DNA of 33,789 nt from Deinococcales bacterium. Its GTDB lineage: Bacteria; Deinococcota; Deinococci; Deinococcales; JAAFIG01. Where the stretch lies: NCBI GenBank assembly GCA_013298185.1, contig JAAFJQ010000014.1, positions 1-33,789 on the forward strand. The letters are read 5' to 3'. Below the pieces are notes generated by a model. It was not told where the DNA came from, did no database searches, and saw only the letters and a program-made list of their open reading frames with translations. This document shows positions 22,932 to 29,873 of the stretch, piece after piece (within the stretch, counting starts at the first letter, position 1; each line of letters begins with the position of its first letter). The translations under genes and the position numbers were made by a program.

Positions 22932-23696
22932 ATGAACGAAACCACCCCCCGCCCTCGAGCCAGTAACCCTTGGGGTTTAGCCATTGTCATGCTGATAGTT
23001 GGATTCTTTGGTGGTTTGCTGGCAGCCCCACGCCCAGCGCCAATCGCTGCCAATACCCCAGCCTCGAGTACCTTGGGCAGCACTGGTCTGCAACCGATGG
23101 TCTTTAACCTCGAGCAGAACGGTCAAAAAAGCCAGATTATTGGCAATCCGCTTCTGGCGGATGCGACCAGCGGCGCGACGTATATTCTTGGGGATCAAAA
23201 CGCCAAGGTCACAATGATTGAATTTGGCGATTACCGTTGTGGCTACTGCCATTTGTTTACCAATCAAACCCTGCCAAGAATCATTGAAACTTATGTCAAA
23301 ACCGGTAAGGTGCGTTATATCTACCGCGATACCATCACGGTTGGCGGCGAACAAACCGTGACCGTTGCCAGTGTTGCAGCTTGCGCCAATGAACAAGGCA
23401 AATTCTGGGATTTTCATCAAATGGCACATGCCAATGTTGACACTTGGGCAAACAACACAGGCGCACAATTGGTCAGTACCTTAAGCCAAATGAGTCAGCG
23501 CCTTGGTATCAATTCAAGCACCTTGGAAAGCTGTGTCTCGAGCAACCGTTATGCCACGCGCTACAACACCGAAGTCGAACTCTCAAAGCGTTTTGGTGTG
23601 TCTGGAACACCTTCATTTGTGATCAATGGCTACTTCTTTAGTGGCGCTCTGCCATTTGAGGTGTACCAAAAAATCTTTGAAACTTTTGGGGTGTAA
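22932..23696 (+). CDS. DsbA-like thioredoxin-fold oxidoreductase, membrane anchored
   Basis: A 254-residue envelope protein. One N-terminal membrane helix (about 14-31) anchors it outside the cytoplasm; a Pro/Ala/Ser linker follows. The DsbA-type domain starts near residue 83 with LGDQNAKVTMIEFGDYRCGYCH, giving the CxxC pair Cys103-Cys106, and ends with the cis-Pro loop VSGTPSFVINGYFFSGALP. Two more Cys lie in the helical insert (VAACANEQ and ESCVSS) and may form a second disulfide. It likely makes or repairs disulfides in secreted proteins. A small membrane protein gene follows after 2 bases. Confidence 0.9.
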   Translation: MNETTPRPRASNPWGLAIVMLIVGFFGGLLAAPRPAPIAANTPASSTLGSTGLQPMVFNLEQNGQKSQIIGNPLLADATSGATYILGDQNAKVTMIEFGDYRCGYCHLFTNQTLPRIIETYVKTGKVRYIYRDTITVGGEQTVTVASVAACANEQGKFWDFHQMAHANVDTWANNTGAQLVSTLSQMSQRLGINSSTLESCVSSNRYATRYNTEVELSKRFGVSGTPSFVINGYFFSGALPFEVYQKIFETFGV

Positions 23697-23698
23697 GC

Positions 23699-24082
23699 AT
23701 GAATCTGGCTTGGCTTTTTTTAAGTGGTGCGGTGGGCATTGGCTTTGGTTACGCCACGCTTGGTGTCTTATCCATCATTGGTACGAACAAACTGGGTTTT
23801 GCCCTGTGGTGGCTCGAGCCGCTGATTGCCGTAGCCGTGGGTCTGATTTGCTTTTGGTTATGCACCAAAGTTGCCACGCGGCAAACCAACAGCCCGATCC
23901 TGAGCCGTGGTGAACGCGCCATTTGGCGTTTAGCATACCGCCGAGGCTGGGAACTGAGTTTAGAAGAAATTCTGCAAAACACCATGCTCGAGCAAAGCGC
24001 GGCTCTGGCAGCCCTGCAAAAACTCGAGGCGACAGGGCAAGCGGTGCAACTCGAGCCAAACCGCTGGAAACTGAAACAGTAA
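23699..24082 (+). CDS. Small membrane protein with a possible cytoplasmic winged-helix domain
   Basis: A 127-residue protein I do not recognise. Two membrane helices (about 3-25 and 37-57) are followed by a basic loop and a 60-residue cytoplasmic domain. That domain (SRGERAIWRLAYRRGWELSLEEI, then a Ser/Ala helix ending LQKLEATGQAV, then NRWKL) has the helix-helix-helix-wing pattern of MarR-like winged helices. It starts 2 bases after the DsbA-like gene, so the pair is probably one operon and this protein may sense or report envelope redox state. That role is inference. Its stop is 2 bases from the stop of the convergent permease gene. Confidence 0.7.
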   Translation: MNLAWLFLSGAVGIGFGYATLGVLSIIGTNKLGFALWWLEPLIAVAVGLICFWLCTKVATRQTNSPILSRGERAIWRLAYRRGWELSLEEILQNTMLEQSAALAALQKLEATGQAVQLEPNRWKLKQ

Positions 24083-24084
24083 AA

Positions 24085-24882
24085 TTACTTGAGTCCGCCC
24101 TCGAGTGTCTTGGTAACTCGAGATTCAAAAATAATGTACAAAATCAAAATCGGCAAACTGGTGACCATGGCGGCTGCCCCAAGTTTGCCCCATGCGTTCG
24201 GGTCTTTGCGAAGCATTTCGGTCAGTGCCACTTGAACTGTCCACCATTGCGGATTATCCAGCACCACCTTGGGGTACAAAACCAAATTCCAGTGTGCCGC
24301 AAAGCCAAGCACTGCCGCCGCTGTCATTTCTGGGCGCAAGAGTGGGGCAACAATTTTCAGGAGGATTTGAATGTTGTTTGCGCCGTCTAACCGCGCTGCT
24401 TCAATAAATGTCCATGGCAGCTTGGCAAGCCCGCTGTAGAGCAGAAACACGATGAACGGATTGGCAATAAATGGAAAGACCAGCGCCAGTGGGTTGTTCA
24501 GTAACCCCAAATCCTTGAGCAGCCCGTACAGCGGTATCAGCATCAACTCGGCGGGAATTGAAAGCAGCAGTAAATAAAGCGGCAGCAACTTTGCCCCACT
24601 GCGAATTGCATAGGCGGCTGGTAGTGAAACCGTCAGTTGTAACACCACCACCAAACTCGAGACGACCAGACTTAAAATAAGTGGGCGTATCAGGGTATCA
24701 AAAGGTAATTTTGCAAAGTTCTCGAGCGTGAAACCAGTTGGCACACCACTGGTCTTAAAAATCGCATCGGGCGGTAAGAACGCGCTGTAAGCCAACCAGA
24801 TAATTGGCAAGAGAATAAAAACCAGCACCACCCCAACCACGATTTTGCCAAGCCAAGTACCGGACAGCCGAGCGGTTTTCAT
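24085..24882 (-). CDS. Carbohydrate ABC transporter permease, MalG type
   Basis: A 265-residue inner-membrane permease with six predicted helices. The EAA loop that contacts the ATPase is EAARLDGANNIQILLKIVAPLLRP. N-terminal features VFILLPIIWLAYSAFLPP and the periplasmic DTLIRPLILSLVVSS region match the MalG/UgpE group. Its ATG overlaps the MalF-type stop by ATGA. There is no substrate-binding protein or ATPase gene in this cluster; such permeases often share one ATPase encoded elsewhere. The sugar is unknown. Confidence 0.88.
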   Translation of the reverse strand: MKTARLSGTWLGKIVVGVVLVFILLPIIWLAYSAFLPPDAIFKTSGVPTGFTLENFAKLPFDTLIRPLILSLVVSSLVVVLQLTVSLPAAYAIRSGAKLLPLYLLLLSIPAELMLIPLYGLLKDLGLLNNPLALVFPFIANPFIVFLLYSGLAKLPWTFIEAARLDGANNIQILLKIVAPLLRPEMTAAAVLGFAAHWNLVLYPKVVLDNPQWWTVQVALTEMLRKDPNAWGKLGAAAMVTSLPILILYIIFESRVTKTLEGGLK

Positions 24883-25736
24883 TGCTCACTCCCGCGCAAA
24901 GCTCGAGCTTGCAAAGCCGCAAAGGTGAATGCCAAAAGAAGCGCACACATTGAAAGAGCTGCGCCGTAACCGAATTCAAATTTTTCAAAAGCCGTTTCGT
25001 ACAAAAAATAACCCAAGACTCGAGTGCTACCAAACGGTCCACCTCGAGTCAGCAGGTACACGGCTGTATAGCTTTGCAGGGCGTACAAGCCGCCAATCAC
25101 GGCGAGAAACGTCAGGCTTGGGCGCAGGAGCGGAATCACAATCTTCCAACGCACTTGGTTTTCATTTGCGCCATCCACCCTAGCCGCTTCTAAGGTTTCT
25201 TGCGGAATACCTTTTAAGCCAGCGCTAACGACCAGCACAGCATAACCAATGTTTTGCCAAATGGTAAATGCACCAACCAAAGTCAGTGCCGCCCAACCTT
25301 GATCGCCCCAAGGCAGTGCCACCGCGCCGTTAGTAATGGTGGCAATGATGCCGTAATCAGGTGCGTAAAGGGTGTACCAACCAATGGCACTCGCGCCAAT
25401 TGTCCAAAGCCCGGGCAGAAACAAAATTGCTTTAATCACCCGTTCAAAGCGTGTGCCCTCGAGTTCAATGGCAATTGTGGCAGCCAGCGTCACAAAAATT
25501 GGTAAGACAAAAGCAGCTAAAGTCAGGGTCGTGATTAAACTCCGTCCAAGGTCAGCATCGCCAAATAAACGCAGATAATTACCAAAGCCAATGCCTTCAC
25601 CAGCTACAACCCCATCCCATTTGAGGCTCGAGATTTGCAGCACTTGCAGCAGTGGGTACAACACAAAAATTGCCAGCAGCGTCAAACTCGGCAATACGCC
25701 CCACCAGCCCGGGGTGAAGTTGAATTTATGCTTCAC
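24879..25736 (-). CDS. Carbohydrate ABC transporter permease, MalF type
   Basis: A 285-residue permease paired with the MalG-type gene just downstream. It shows the MalF/UgpA start (PGWWGVLPSLTLLAIFVLYPLLQ) and the EAA loop EAARVDGANENQVRWKIVIPLLRP. The periplasmic stretch LYALQSYTAVYLLTRGGP is typical of sugar permeases. It starts with GTG at 25736, overlapping the stop of the upstream secreted-protein gene (GTGA), which implies coupled translation of all three genes. Confidence 0.88.
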   Translation of the reverse strand: MKHKFNFTPGWWGVLPSLTLLAIFVLYPLLQVLQISSLKWDGVVAGEGIGFGNYLRLFGDADLGRSLITTLTLAAFVLPIFVTLAATIAIELEGTRFERVIKAILFLPGLWTIGASAIGWYTLYAPDYGIIATITNGAVALPWGDQGWAALTLVGAFTIWQNIGYAVLVVSAGLKGIPQETLEAARVDGANENQVRWKIVIPLLRPSLTFLAVIGGLYALQSYTAVYLLTRGGPFGSTRVLGYFLYETAFEKFEFGYGAALSMCALLLAFTFAALQARALRGSEQ

Positions 25737-26311
25737 AAACCGAGGCGCAACCCAAATGAAGCTCGAGCAAAGCCGATGGTGTTGTAATCAAAACCCAACT
25801 CGAGGGCAATGACATCAATGTAATACCGCGCAGCCAAACCAAGATCAAAGGCGTACACACCATTGGTCAGGGATAACAGCGAGACACTGAGTGTGGCATA
25901 AAGCGGGTCAACATTGAAATTGAGAAACGGTCCAAAAGCCACGTTAAAACTGTTCAAACTCGAGCCAACATTCCGCGCTCCAATGTCCAACCAGACACCC
26001 ACGCCCAGTAAACCACCCGAAATCGAATTCAGCACCAATGCCTTGGCAAGCAAACCTGCCTCAAAACCGGCTGCCGAAAAATTATAGCCAATTCGCGCTG
26101 TTAAACTGACATCTATCGGCAGTGGCACAGGGATTGGTGTTTCGTACTCGAGCGCCACGGCAAACGCCTGATTGCTCGAGAAGGCATAACTGACTCGAGC
26201 GGTTAAACCCGATTCAAGCACCAATCCGAGTGGCGCGGCATGGGCGGCTGGTAAGATCAGCAGCAAGGCAAGAACGAAGGGACGTGAGACTCGAGCGATC
26301 AATCCAGTCAT
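25733..26311 (-). CDS. Secreted beta-rich protein, possible outer-membrane barrel, coupled to sugar permeases
   Basis: A 192-residue protein I do not recognise. The signal peptide runs to the AHA-AP site near residue 26. The rest is an alternation of short hydrophobic strands with Gly/Asn turns (AFAVALEYETPIPVP, VSLTARIGYNFSAAGFEAGL, DIGARNVGSSLNSF) and ends in ARASFGLRLGL, much like an outer-membrane beta-barrel strand. It occupies the operon place where a substrate-binding protein usually sits, but its length and composition do not fit one. The frame reaches 26335; the ATG at 26311 has a TATACT box 7 bases upstream. Confidence 0.65.
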   Translation of the reverse strand: MTGLIARVSRPFVLALLLILPAAHAAPLGLVLESGLTARVSYAFSSNQAFAVALEYETPIPVPLPIDVSLTARIGYNFSAAGFEAGLLAKALVLNSISGGLLGVGVWLDIGARNVGSSLNSFNVAFGPFLNFNVDPLYATLSVSLLSLTNGVYAFDLGLAARYYIDVIALELGFDYNTIGFARASFGLRLGL

Positions 26312-26318
26312 GGTCTGT

Positions 26319-26324
26319 AGTATA
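26319..26324 (-). promoter_or_regulatory. -10 box of leaderless promoter for the barrel-permease operon
   Basis: TATACT on the minus strand lies 7 bases before the ATG at 26311. Confidence 0.55.
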
Positions 26325-26351
26325 CAACCCAACATACAAATTACCTGAGAT

Positions 26352-26390
26352 AAGAATCACCATTTGGACTTAGCCCAAATGGTGATTCTT
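26352..26390 (-). terminator. Perfect 16-bp hairpin ending the rhodopsin operon
   Basis: Arms 26352-26367 and 26375-26390 are exact inverse copies around a 7-base loop. The hairpin lies 13 bases past the stop of the 71-residue gene and just upstream of the next promoter. The minus-strand sequence after the stem (ATCTCAGG) has no T-run, so it may instead protect the mRNA end. Confidence 0.65.
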
Positions 26391-26403
26391 GAATGGCTGC
26401 TGT

Positions 26404-26619
26404 TTAATTCTTGCCGATGTTGCTGACTGTGTACACGTATGCCACGATCATCAGCATCAACGCCAAGTACACCAAACGCAAACCAATCAGGTTCTGACCA
26501 CCAAAACCAATGAAGTTATCAAATGCCAAGGTTGCCAGCACCAAAGCGATCAGGAGCACCCCGACGGGCTGATTGTGCTTCTCAACGTAGCGTTGCAGCA
26601 ATTTGACTCGAGGTTTCAT
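26404..26619 (-). CDS. 71-residue two-helix membrane protein coupled to the rhodopsin gene
   Basis: I do not recognise this protein. A basic, probably cytoplasmic N-terminus (MKPRVKLLQRYVEKHNQ) precedes two hydrophobic helices (about 18-35 and 46-64) joined by a short loop with FDNFIGFGGQN; the C-terminus is SNIGKN. Its ATG shares bases with the rhodopsin stop (TGATG), so translation is almost certainly coupled. A strong hairpin follows, so the two genes seem to be the whole operon. A helper, stabilising subunit or pigment-holding partner of the rhodopsin is a fair guess but unproven. Base use and one CTCGAG site match the rest of the genome. Confidence 0.8.
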   Translation of the reverse strand: MKPRVKLLQRYVEKHNQPVGVLLIALVLATLAFDNFIGFGGQNLIGLRLVYLALMLMIVAYVYTVSNIGKN

Positions 26620-27467
26620 CAGTCACCTGCCATGGCAAGGTTGCCTGGTTTGGCTTCGTTATCGGCTTTGGTTTTCTCCAAAGCAATAAAGTAAATCAGT
26701 GTGCCGAAACCAGCCTTGGCGATCATATCGGCTAAGCTATAACCCACTTGCAAAGCCACCACACCATCTGCCGAGAAGCTACCGAACACCAGTGGCATCA
26801 GGTAAGCAATGGGGTAAAAACCCCATGAGGCAAACAGCAACAAACGCAGGTTCTTCATCAAGAGTTGCACTCGAGGTGGCTGACGATCAAGTGACTTGCC
26901 AAGTTCGACAAACAAAGTGTAGATGATGTACACAAACGGAATGGTGCTGAGTGTACCCCACAACAAACGTGTGCCAGTATCCAAGGAGATTTCGCCAGGG
27001 TAGCCCAGAACAATCATGGCAAGCGCAGCAACAACCAAGCGCCCAATCATGCCCGAAGCCACGTTGCTTGCCAATGCCAAAACCGCTACGGCTTCAACCA
27101 GCAACAACGGCACGGTCAAAACCCAGTCGGCATAGCGGTACGCATCGTTGAACGGCAACCCAGAGGCTTTGTAAACCCCGTCTACAAAAGTATAGGCTTC
27201 GCTCCATGAACCAGAGATACGAAAGTAGTGATAACACGCCACTGCCACCACCAACGCCGAGACAAGCATCGCAGGTTGATACTTCACCCCAAGGTTTTGC
27301 TTGCCCAGCACAAAGAAAATAAACGATGCCCCCATCGTCGCAATGGTGATCGAGAACAACTGATACACCAAACCAAACTGTCCTGAACTGAGTTCAGTCG
27401 GCGCAGCCAAAGCTGCACTTCCAAAAAGAACTGCTCCGAGTAGTGCTGGCACGAACAACTTTTTCAT
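26619..27467 (-). CDS. Xanthorhodopsin-type light-driven proton pump
   Basis: A seven-helix retinal protein of 282 residues that should pump protons outward in light. A signal-peptide-like N-terminus (1-22) precedes the helices. Helix C reads RYADWVLTVPLLLVE: counterion Asp114, Thr118 and proton donor Glu125 (the DTE set of outward pumps); Leu122 at the proteorhodopsin 105 position suggests green absorption. His80 matches the xanthorhodopsin counterion partner, and Lys251 in DMIAKAGFG binds retinal. Gly171 in LLWGTLSTIPF matches xanthorhodopsin Gly156, which leaves room for a carotenoid antenna. Alignment to Salinibacter xanthorhodopsin is close throughout. No retinal or carotenoid synthesis gene lies in the window. 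Confidence 0.96.
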   Translation of the reverse strand: MKKLFVPALLGAVLFGSAALAAPTELSSGQFGLVYQLFSITIATMGASFIFFVLGKQNLGVKYQPAMLVSALVVAVACYHYFRISGSWSEAYTFVDGVYKASGLPFNDAYRYADWVLTVPLLLVEAVAVLALASNVASGMIGRLVVAALAMIVLGYPGEISLDTGTRLLWGTLSTIPFVYIIYTLFVELGKSLDRQPPRVQLLMKNLRLLLFASWGFYPIAYLMPLVFGSFSADGVVALQVGYSLADMIAKAGFGTLIYFIALEKTKADNEAKPGNLAMAGD

Positions 27468-27473
27468 AAATAA

Positions 27474-27478
27474 CCCCC
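27474..27478 (-). promoter_or_regulatory. Shine-Dalgarno of the rhodopsin gene
   Basis: GGGGG on the minus strand lies 6 bases before the ATG at 27467. The rhodopsin mRNA is therefore leadered, unlike many neighbours. The 250-bp region upstream is shared with the divergent DUF177 gene and holds the small inverted repeat AATCC-TCAC-GGATT (27512-27525). Confidence 0.6.
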
Positions 27479-27705
27479 TAAAACATCAAGCCAAGACCAC
27501 ACGCTAAACCGTAATCCTCACGGATTCCAGCCGTCCAGCGCGTGCATGTCAGATGCTCCCTGACCTTACAGCCCTTGTACCAGTTTTCACAGTCCGTGTT
27601 CCTACGTTTGAATGTACTTGCACCGAGTGATTGAAATGTAGGTCAGCACGAAGGTTCAAACGCGCCATCTGCCATTTCGCGCATTTCAAAAGACATGAAT
27701 TCGTG

Positions 27706-27711
27706 TAGACT
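27706..27711 (+). promoter_or_regulatory. -10 box of leaderless promoter for the DUF177 gene
   Basis: TAGACT lies 6 bases before the GTG at 27718, supporting a leaderless GTG start. Confidence 0.55.
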
Positions 27712-27717
27712 AAACGG

Positions 27718-28305
27718 GTGAATGAAGTACCCAGTTTGAATTTAGTCAAAATTTTACGCGGTGGCGGCGATGTCTCCGACCAAGGCAAAACCAACTTGCT
27801 CGAGTACAGCGTCGAAACCACCCACGGCTTAGAAGTTGTCACCTTGCCACTGCACGGCACGGCCCAATGGCGAGCCATTGCCTCGCACATCGGCGAACAG
27901 GAATTCTGGTTGGCTGGGACAATCGAAGCCACCCTGAACTTAGAATGCGGACGTTGCCTTGACCCAGTCACGCACAGCATGGAAGCTCGGCTCGAGAGTT
28001 TGCTGCGCTTTGACCCGAACGCCAAAACCCCAAAGCGCACCCTAACCGACGATGACGAAGAAGTGATTCTCTTTGGCGAGCCAAACGTCAACTTAACCGC
28101 GCTGTTTGCAGAAGCCATCAGCCTCGAGATTCCCGCCATGGTCAAATGCCGCGCTAATTGTAAAGGACTGTGTGCCAGTTGCGGCATGAACCTGAACAAC
28201 ACCTCAGCTTGCAAAGAAGCTCGAGCCGACTGCCCGAGTTTTGGCGTGCAAGAGACAAAGAAAGAAAATCCGTTTGCTGTATTAAAAGATTTGTTTAAGG
28301 ATTAA
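27718..28305 (+). CDS. YceD/DUF177 family protein
   Basis: A 195-residue protein of the YceD family, linked to 23S rRNA accumulation and usually encoded just before the ribosomal protein L32 gene rpmF. It shows ATLNLECGRCLDPVTHSMEA, the acidic DDDEEVILFG loop, ISLEIPAMVKC and the Cys cluster CRANCKGLCASCGMNLN, probably binding zinc. Unlike the usual arrangement no rpmF follows; the next gene is convergent arsC, and the two stop codons overlap. The start is GTG with a -10 box 6 bases upstream. Confidence 0.87.
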   Translation: MNEVPSLNLVKILRGGGDVSDQGKTNLLEYSVETTHGLEVVTLPLHGTAQWRAIASHIGEQEFWLAGTIEATLNLECGRCLDPVTHSMEARLESLLRFDPNAKTPKRTLTDDDEEVILFGEPNVNLTALFAEAISLEIPAMVKCRANCKGLCASCGMNLNNTSACKEARADCPSFGVQETKKENPFAVLKDLFKD

Positions 28306-28730
28306 GTTTTGTAACCTGCTTCTTTCCACTCGAGGATACGCTTGGAAATGGCATCGCGGATTTCACGGAATTTCTCGAGTTTGGCTTGATCAGTGCCTTC
28401 AAAGGCAGCGGGGTCTTCAAATGCCCATGCCAGACGGTACGATACCCCCGGAAAAATCGGGCAGTTGGCTTCGGCTCTCGAGCAAACCGTGATGATGTAA
28501 TGAAAATGCTTGTAACCAAGCATCGGAATCACACCTTTGGCGTGCATTCCTTCGGTGCCAATACCGATTTCCTCGAGAACCCGTACAGTGTAAGGATTTA
28601 AGACACCCGGTTCGAGTCCAGCGCTGGTGACTTCAAATTCGTCTGGTGCATGGTGGCGCAGCAGCGCATCTGCCATTTGGCTACGAGCTGTGTTGCCGGT
28701 GCATAAAAACAAAACCGATGGTTGTTTCAT
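28302..28730 (-). CDS. arsC: Arsenate reductase, low-molecular-weight phosphatase type (second copy)
   Basis: A 142-residue enzyme of the LMW tyrosine phosphatase fold that reduces arsenate to arsenite. The P-loop LFLCTGNTARSQMADALLR has nucleophile Cys10 (CX5R). ITVCSRAEANCPIFPG carries the two further Cys of the thioredoxin-linked relay, and FEDPAAFEG holds the general-acid Asp. It differs clearly from the other ArsC in the operon (MHAKGV loop, longer acidic C-terminus), so it is not a recent duplicate. Its ATG overlaps the aquaporin stop (ATGA). Confidence 0.88.
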   Translation of the reverse strand: MKQPSVLFLCTGNTARSQMADALLRHHAPDEFEVTSAGLEPGVLNPYTVRVLEEIGIGTEGMHAKGVIPMLGYKHFHYIITVCSRAEANCPIFPGVSYRLAWAFEDPAAFEGTDQAKLEKFREIRDAISKRILEWKEAGYKT

Positions 28731-29407
28731 TTCATCACTTCCTTTTTGGTCTCGAGGTTGATTGCTTCAAGCCACTGCGCCGTGAATGCTGCCAGAATTG
28801 CTCCACAAGTTGGCGCAACCCACATGATCCAGTGGTCTGCCCATTGCCCAAACACGGCAGGTCCAAAGGCTCGAGCAGGGTTGAGCGCCACGCCCGTTAG
28901 TGGTCCGGCGGCGGCAATGCACATCATCACGGTTGCACCAATCAGCGCTCCTGCGGCTGGATGTGCATGTAGCACCGCCACACGAAAAATCACCAGTGCC
29001 AAGAAAAAAGTCAGCACCAGTTCGATTAAAAATCCTGCAAGTACCGAGACATTGGGGGCAAGCAAGGTTGCGCCGTATTTGACTTGCTCGAGCGCCGCGC
29101 CATGGGTCAGGCTGAGCAGTCCAACTGCCGCAAGGCTACCAGCCAATTGAGCTGGAATATAAAAAAGTGCATCTTGCCAAGCAAAGCGTCTTATTACACT
29201 CAGGGCAATGGTGATGGCAGGGTTAAAATGTGCGCCTGAAACATTGCCGAGGGCGTAAATCATGACCGTCACTGCAAAGCCATGCGCCATGGCAATAGCA
29301 ATTAAACCGCCGTTCAGTAAACCTGTTTGGGTTAGAGCAATTGCACCAACGCCGCAGTAGACAATGGCAAACGTGCCAATCAGTTCTGCTATCGCTTTTT
29401 GTAGCAC
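28727..29407 (-). CDS. aqpS: Aquaglyceroporin in arsenic operon, AqpS-like
   Basis: A 226-residue MIP-family channel with six helices and two half-helices. Both NPA boxes are intact: GAHFNPAITIALS and GVALNPARAFGPAVFG. In an operon with arsR and arsC such channels let arsenite made by ArsC flow out, as described for AqpS of Sinorhizobium meliloti. GTG start at 29407, directly after the arsC stop, with GGAGG 6 bases upstream inside the end of arsC. No ArsB or Acr3 pump gene is in the operon, which strengthens the AqpS reading. Water or glycerol transport cannot be excluded. Confidence 0.88.
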   Translation of the reverse strand: MLQKAIAELIGTFAIVYCGVGAIALTQTGLLNGGLIAIAMAHGFAVTVMIYALGNVSGAHFNPAITIALSVIRRFAWQDALFYIPAQLAGSLAAVGLLSLTHGAALEQVKYGATLLAPNVSVLAGFLIELVLTFFLALVIFRVAVLHAHPAAGALIGATVMMCIAAAGPLTGVALNPARAFGPAVFGQWADHWIMWVAPTCGAILAAFTAQWLEAINLETKKEVMK

Positions 29408-29863
29408 TTAAACCTCCACTCGAGGCGCGTCTTGGTACGTCGCAGGAACAGGCTGCTGGTTTTTCAGAGCGAATATAAACTGCTCGAGTTGCCCCCCAAT
29501 TTGGTCACGCACCACCCGCCAAGTCTCGAGTGAACCGCCACTTGGGTCTTGGAATGGATAGTGCAACCGCGTGGTTTGAACTGGATACACAGGGCAGCGC
29601 TCGGCAGCGCTGTCGCAAACCGTGATCACGTAATCAAAATTCCATGGGTCGGGTAAATCAAACAGCACTTTGCTCGAGTGGGTGCTTAAGTCAATGCCAA
29701 CTTCTTGCATCACAGCCATGGCATCGGGTTTGACGAAAGTGCTTTCTGTGCCAGCACTGAAAATCTCGCAAGGCAGACCAAGTTGATTGGCATAGAATCT
29801 TGCCCAACCTTCAGCCATTTGGCTTCGGGCGCTGTTGTGGGTACAAAGGATTAAAATTCGCAT
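29408..29863 (-). CDS. arsC: Arsenate reductase, thioredoxin-linked (first copy)
   Basis: A 151-residue LMW phosphatase-type arsenate reductase. ILILCTHNSARSQMAEGWAR gives the P-loop with nucleophile Cys. ITVCDSAAERCPVYP gives the Cys pair seven residues apart that matches Cys82/Cys89 of staphylococcal ArsC, and PFQDPSGG gives the general-acid Asp. The frame begins at TTG, but ATG at 29863 is the next codon and the better start. It follows arsR after 10 bases and abuts the aquaporin gene. Confidence 0.92.
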   Translation of the reverse strand: MRILILCTHNSARSQMAEGWARFYANQLGLPCEIFSAGTESTFVKPDAMAVMQEVGIDLSTHSSKVLFDLPDPWNFDYVITVCDSAAERCPVYPVQTTRLHYPFQDPSGGSLETWRVVRDQIGGQLEQFIFALKNQQPVPATYQDAPRVEV

Positions 29864-29873
29864 CAAAAACAGA

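Noticed and set aside
22720-22935. Plus-strand ORF with repeated YGLSHQAC units
   Set aside because: Same repeat artefact, no ribosome site, and it overlaps the promoter of the DsbA-like gene.
22643-23083. Minus-strand ORF of 146 residues with repeated HSRLGVTA units
   Set aside because: The frame stays open only because the 24-bp repeat is a multiple of three; it runs antisense into the DsbA-like gene and has no start signal.
27549-28214. Minus-strand ORF of 221 residues opposite the DUF177 gene
   Set aside because: It is a shadow of a gene with clear family motifs; its sequence is Ser-rich with no recognisable domain.
28605-28635. T-loop-like GGTTCGAGTCC suggesting a tRNA
   Set aside because: It lies inside arsC coding sequence and no acceptor or anticodon stem can be formed around it.
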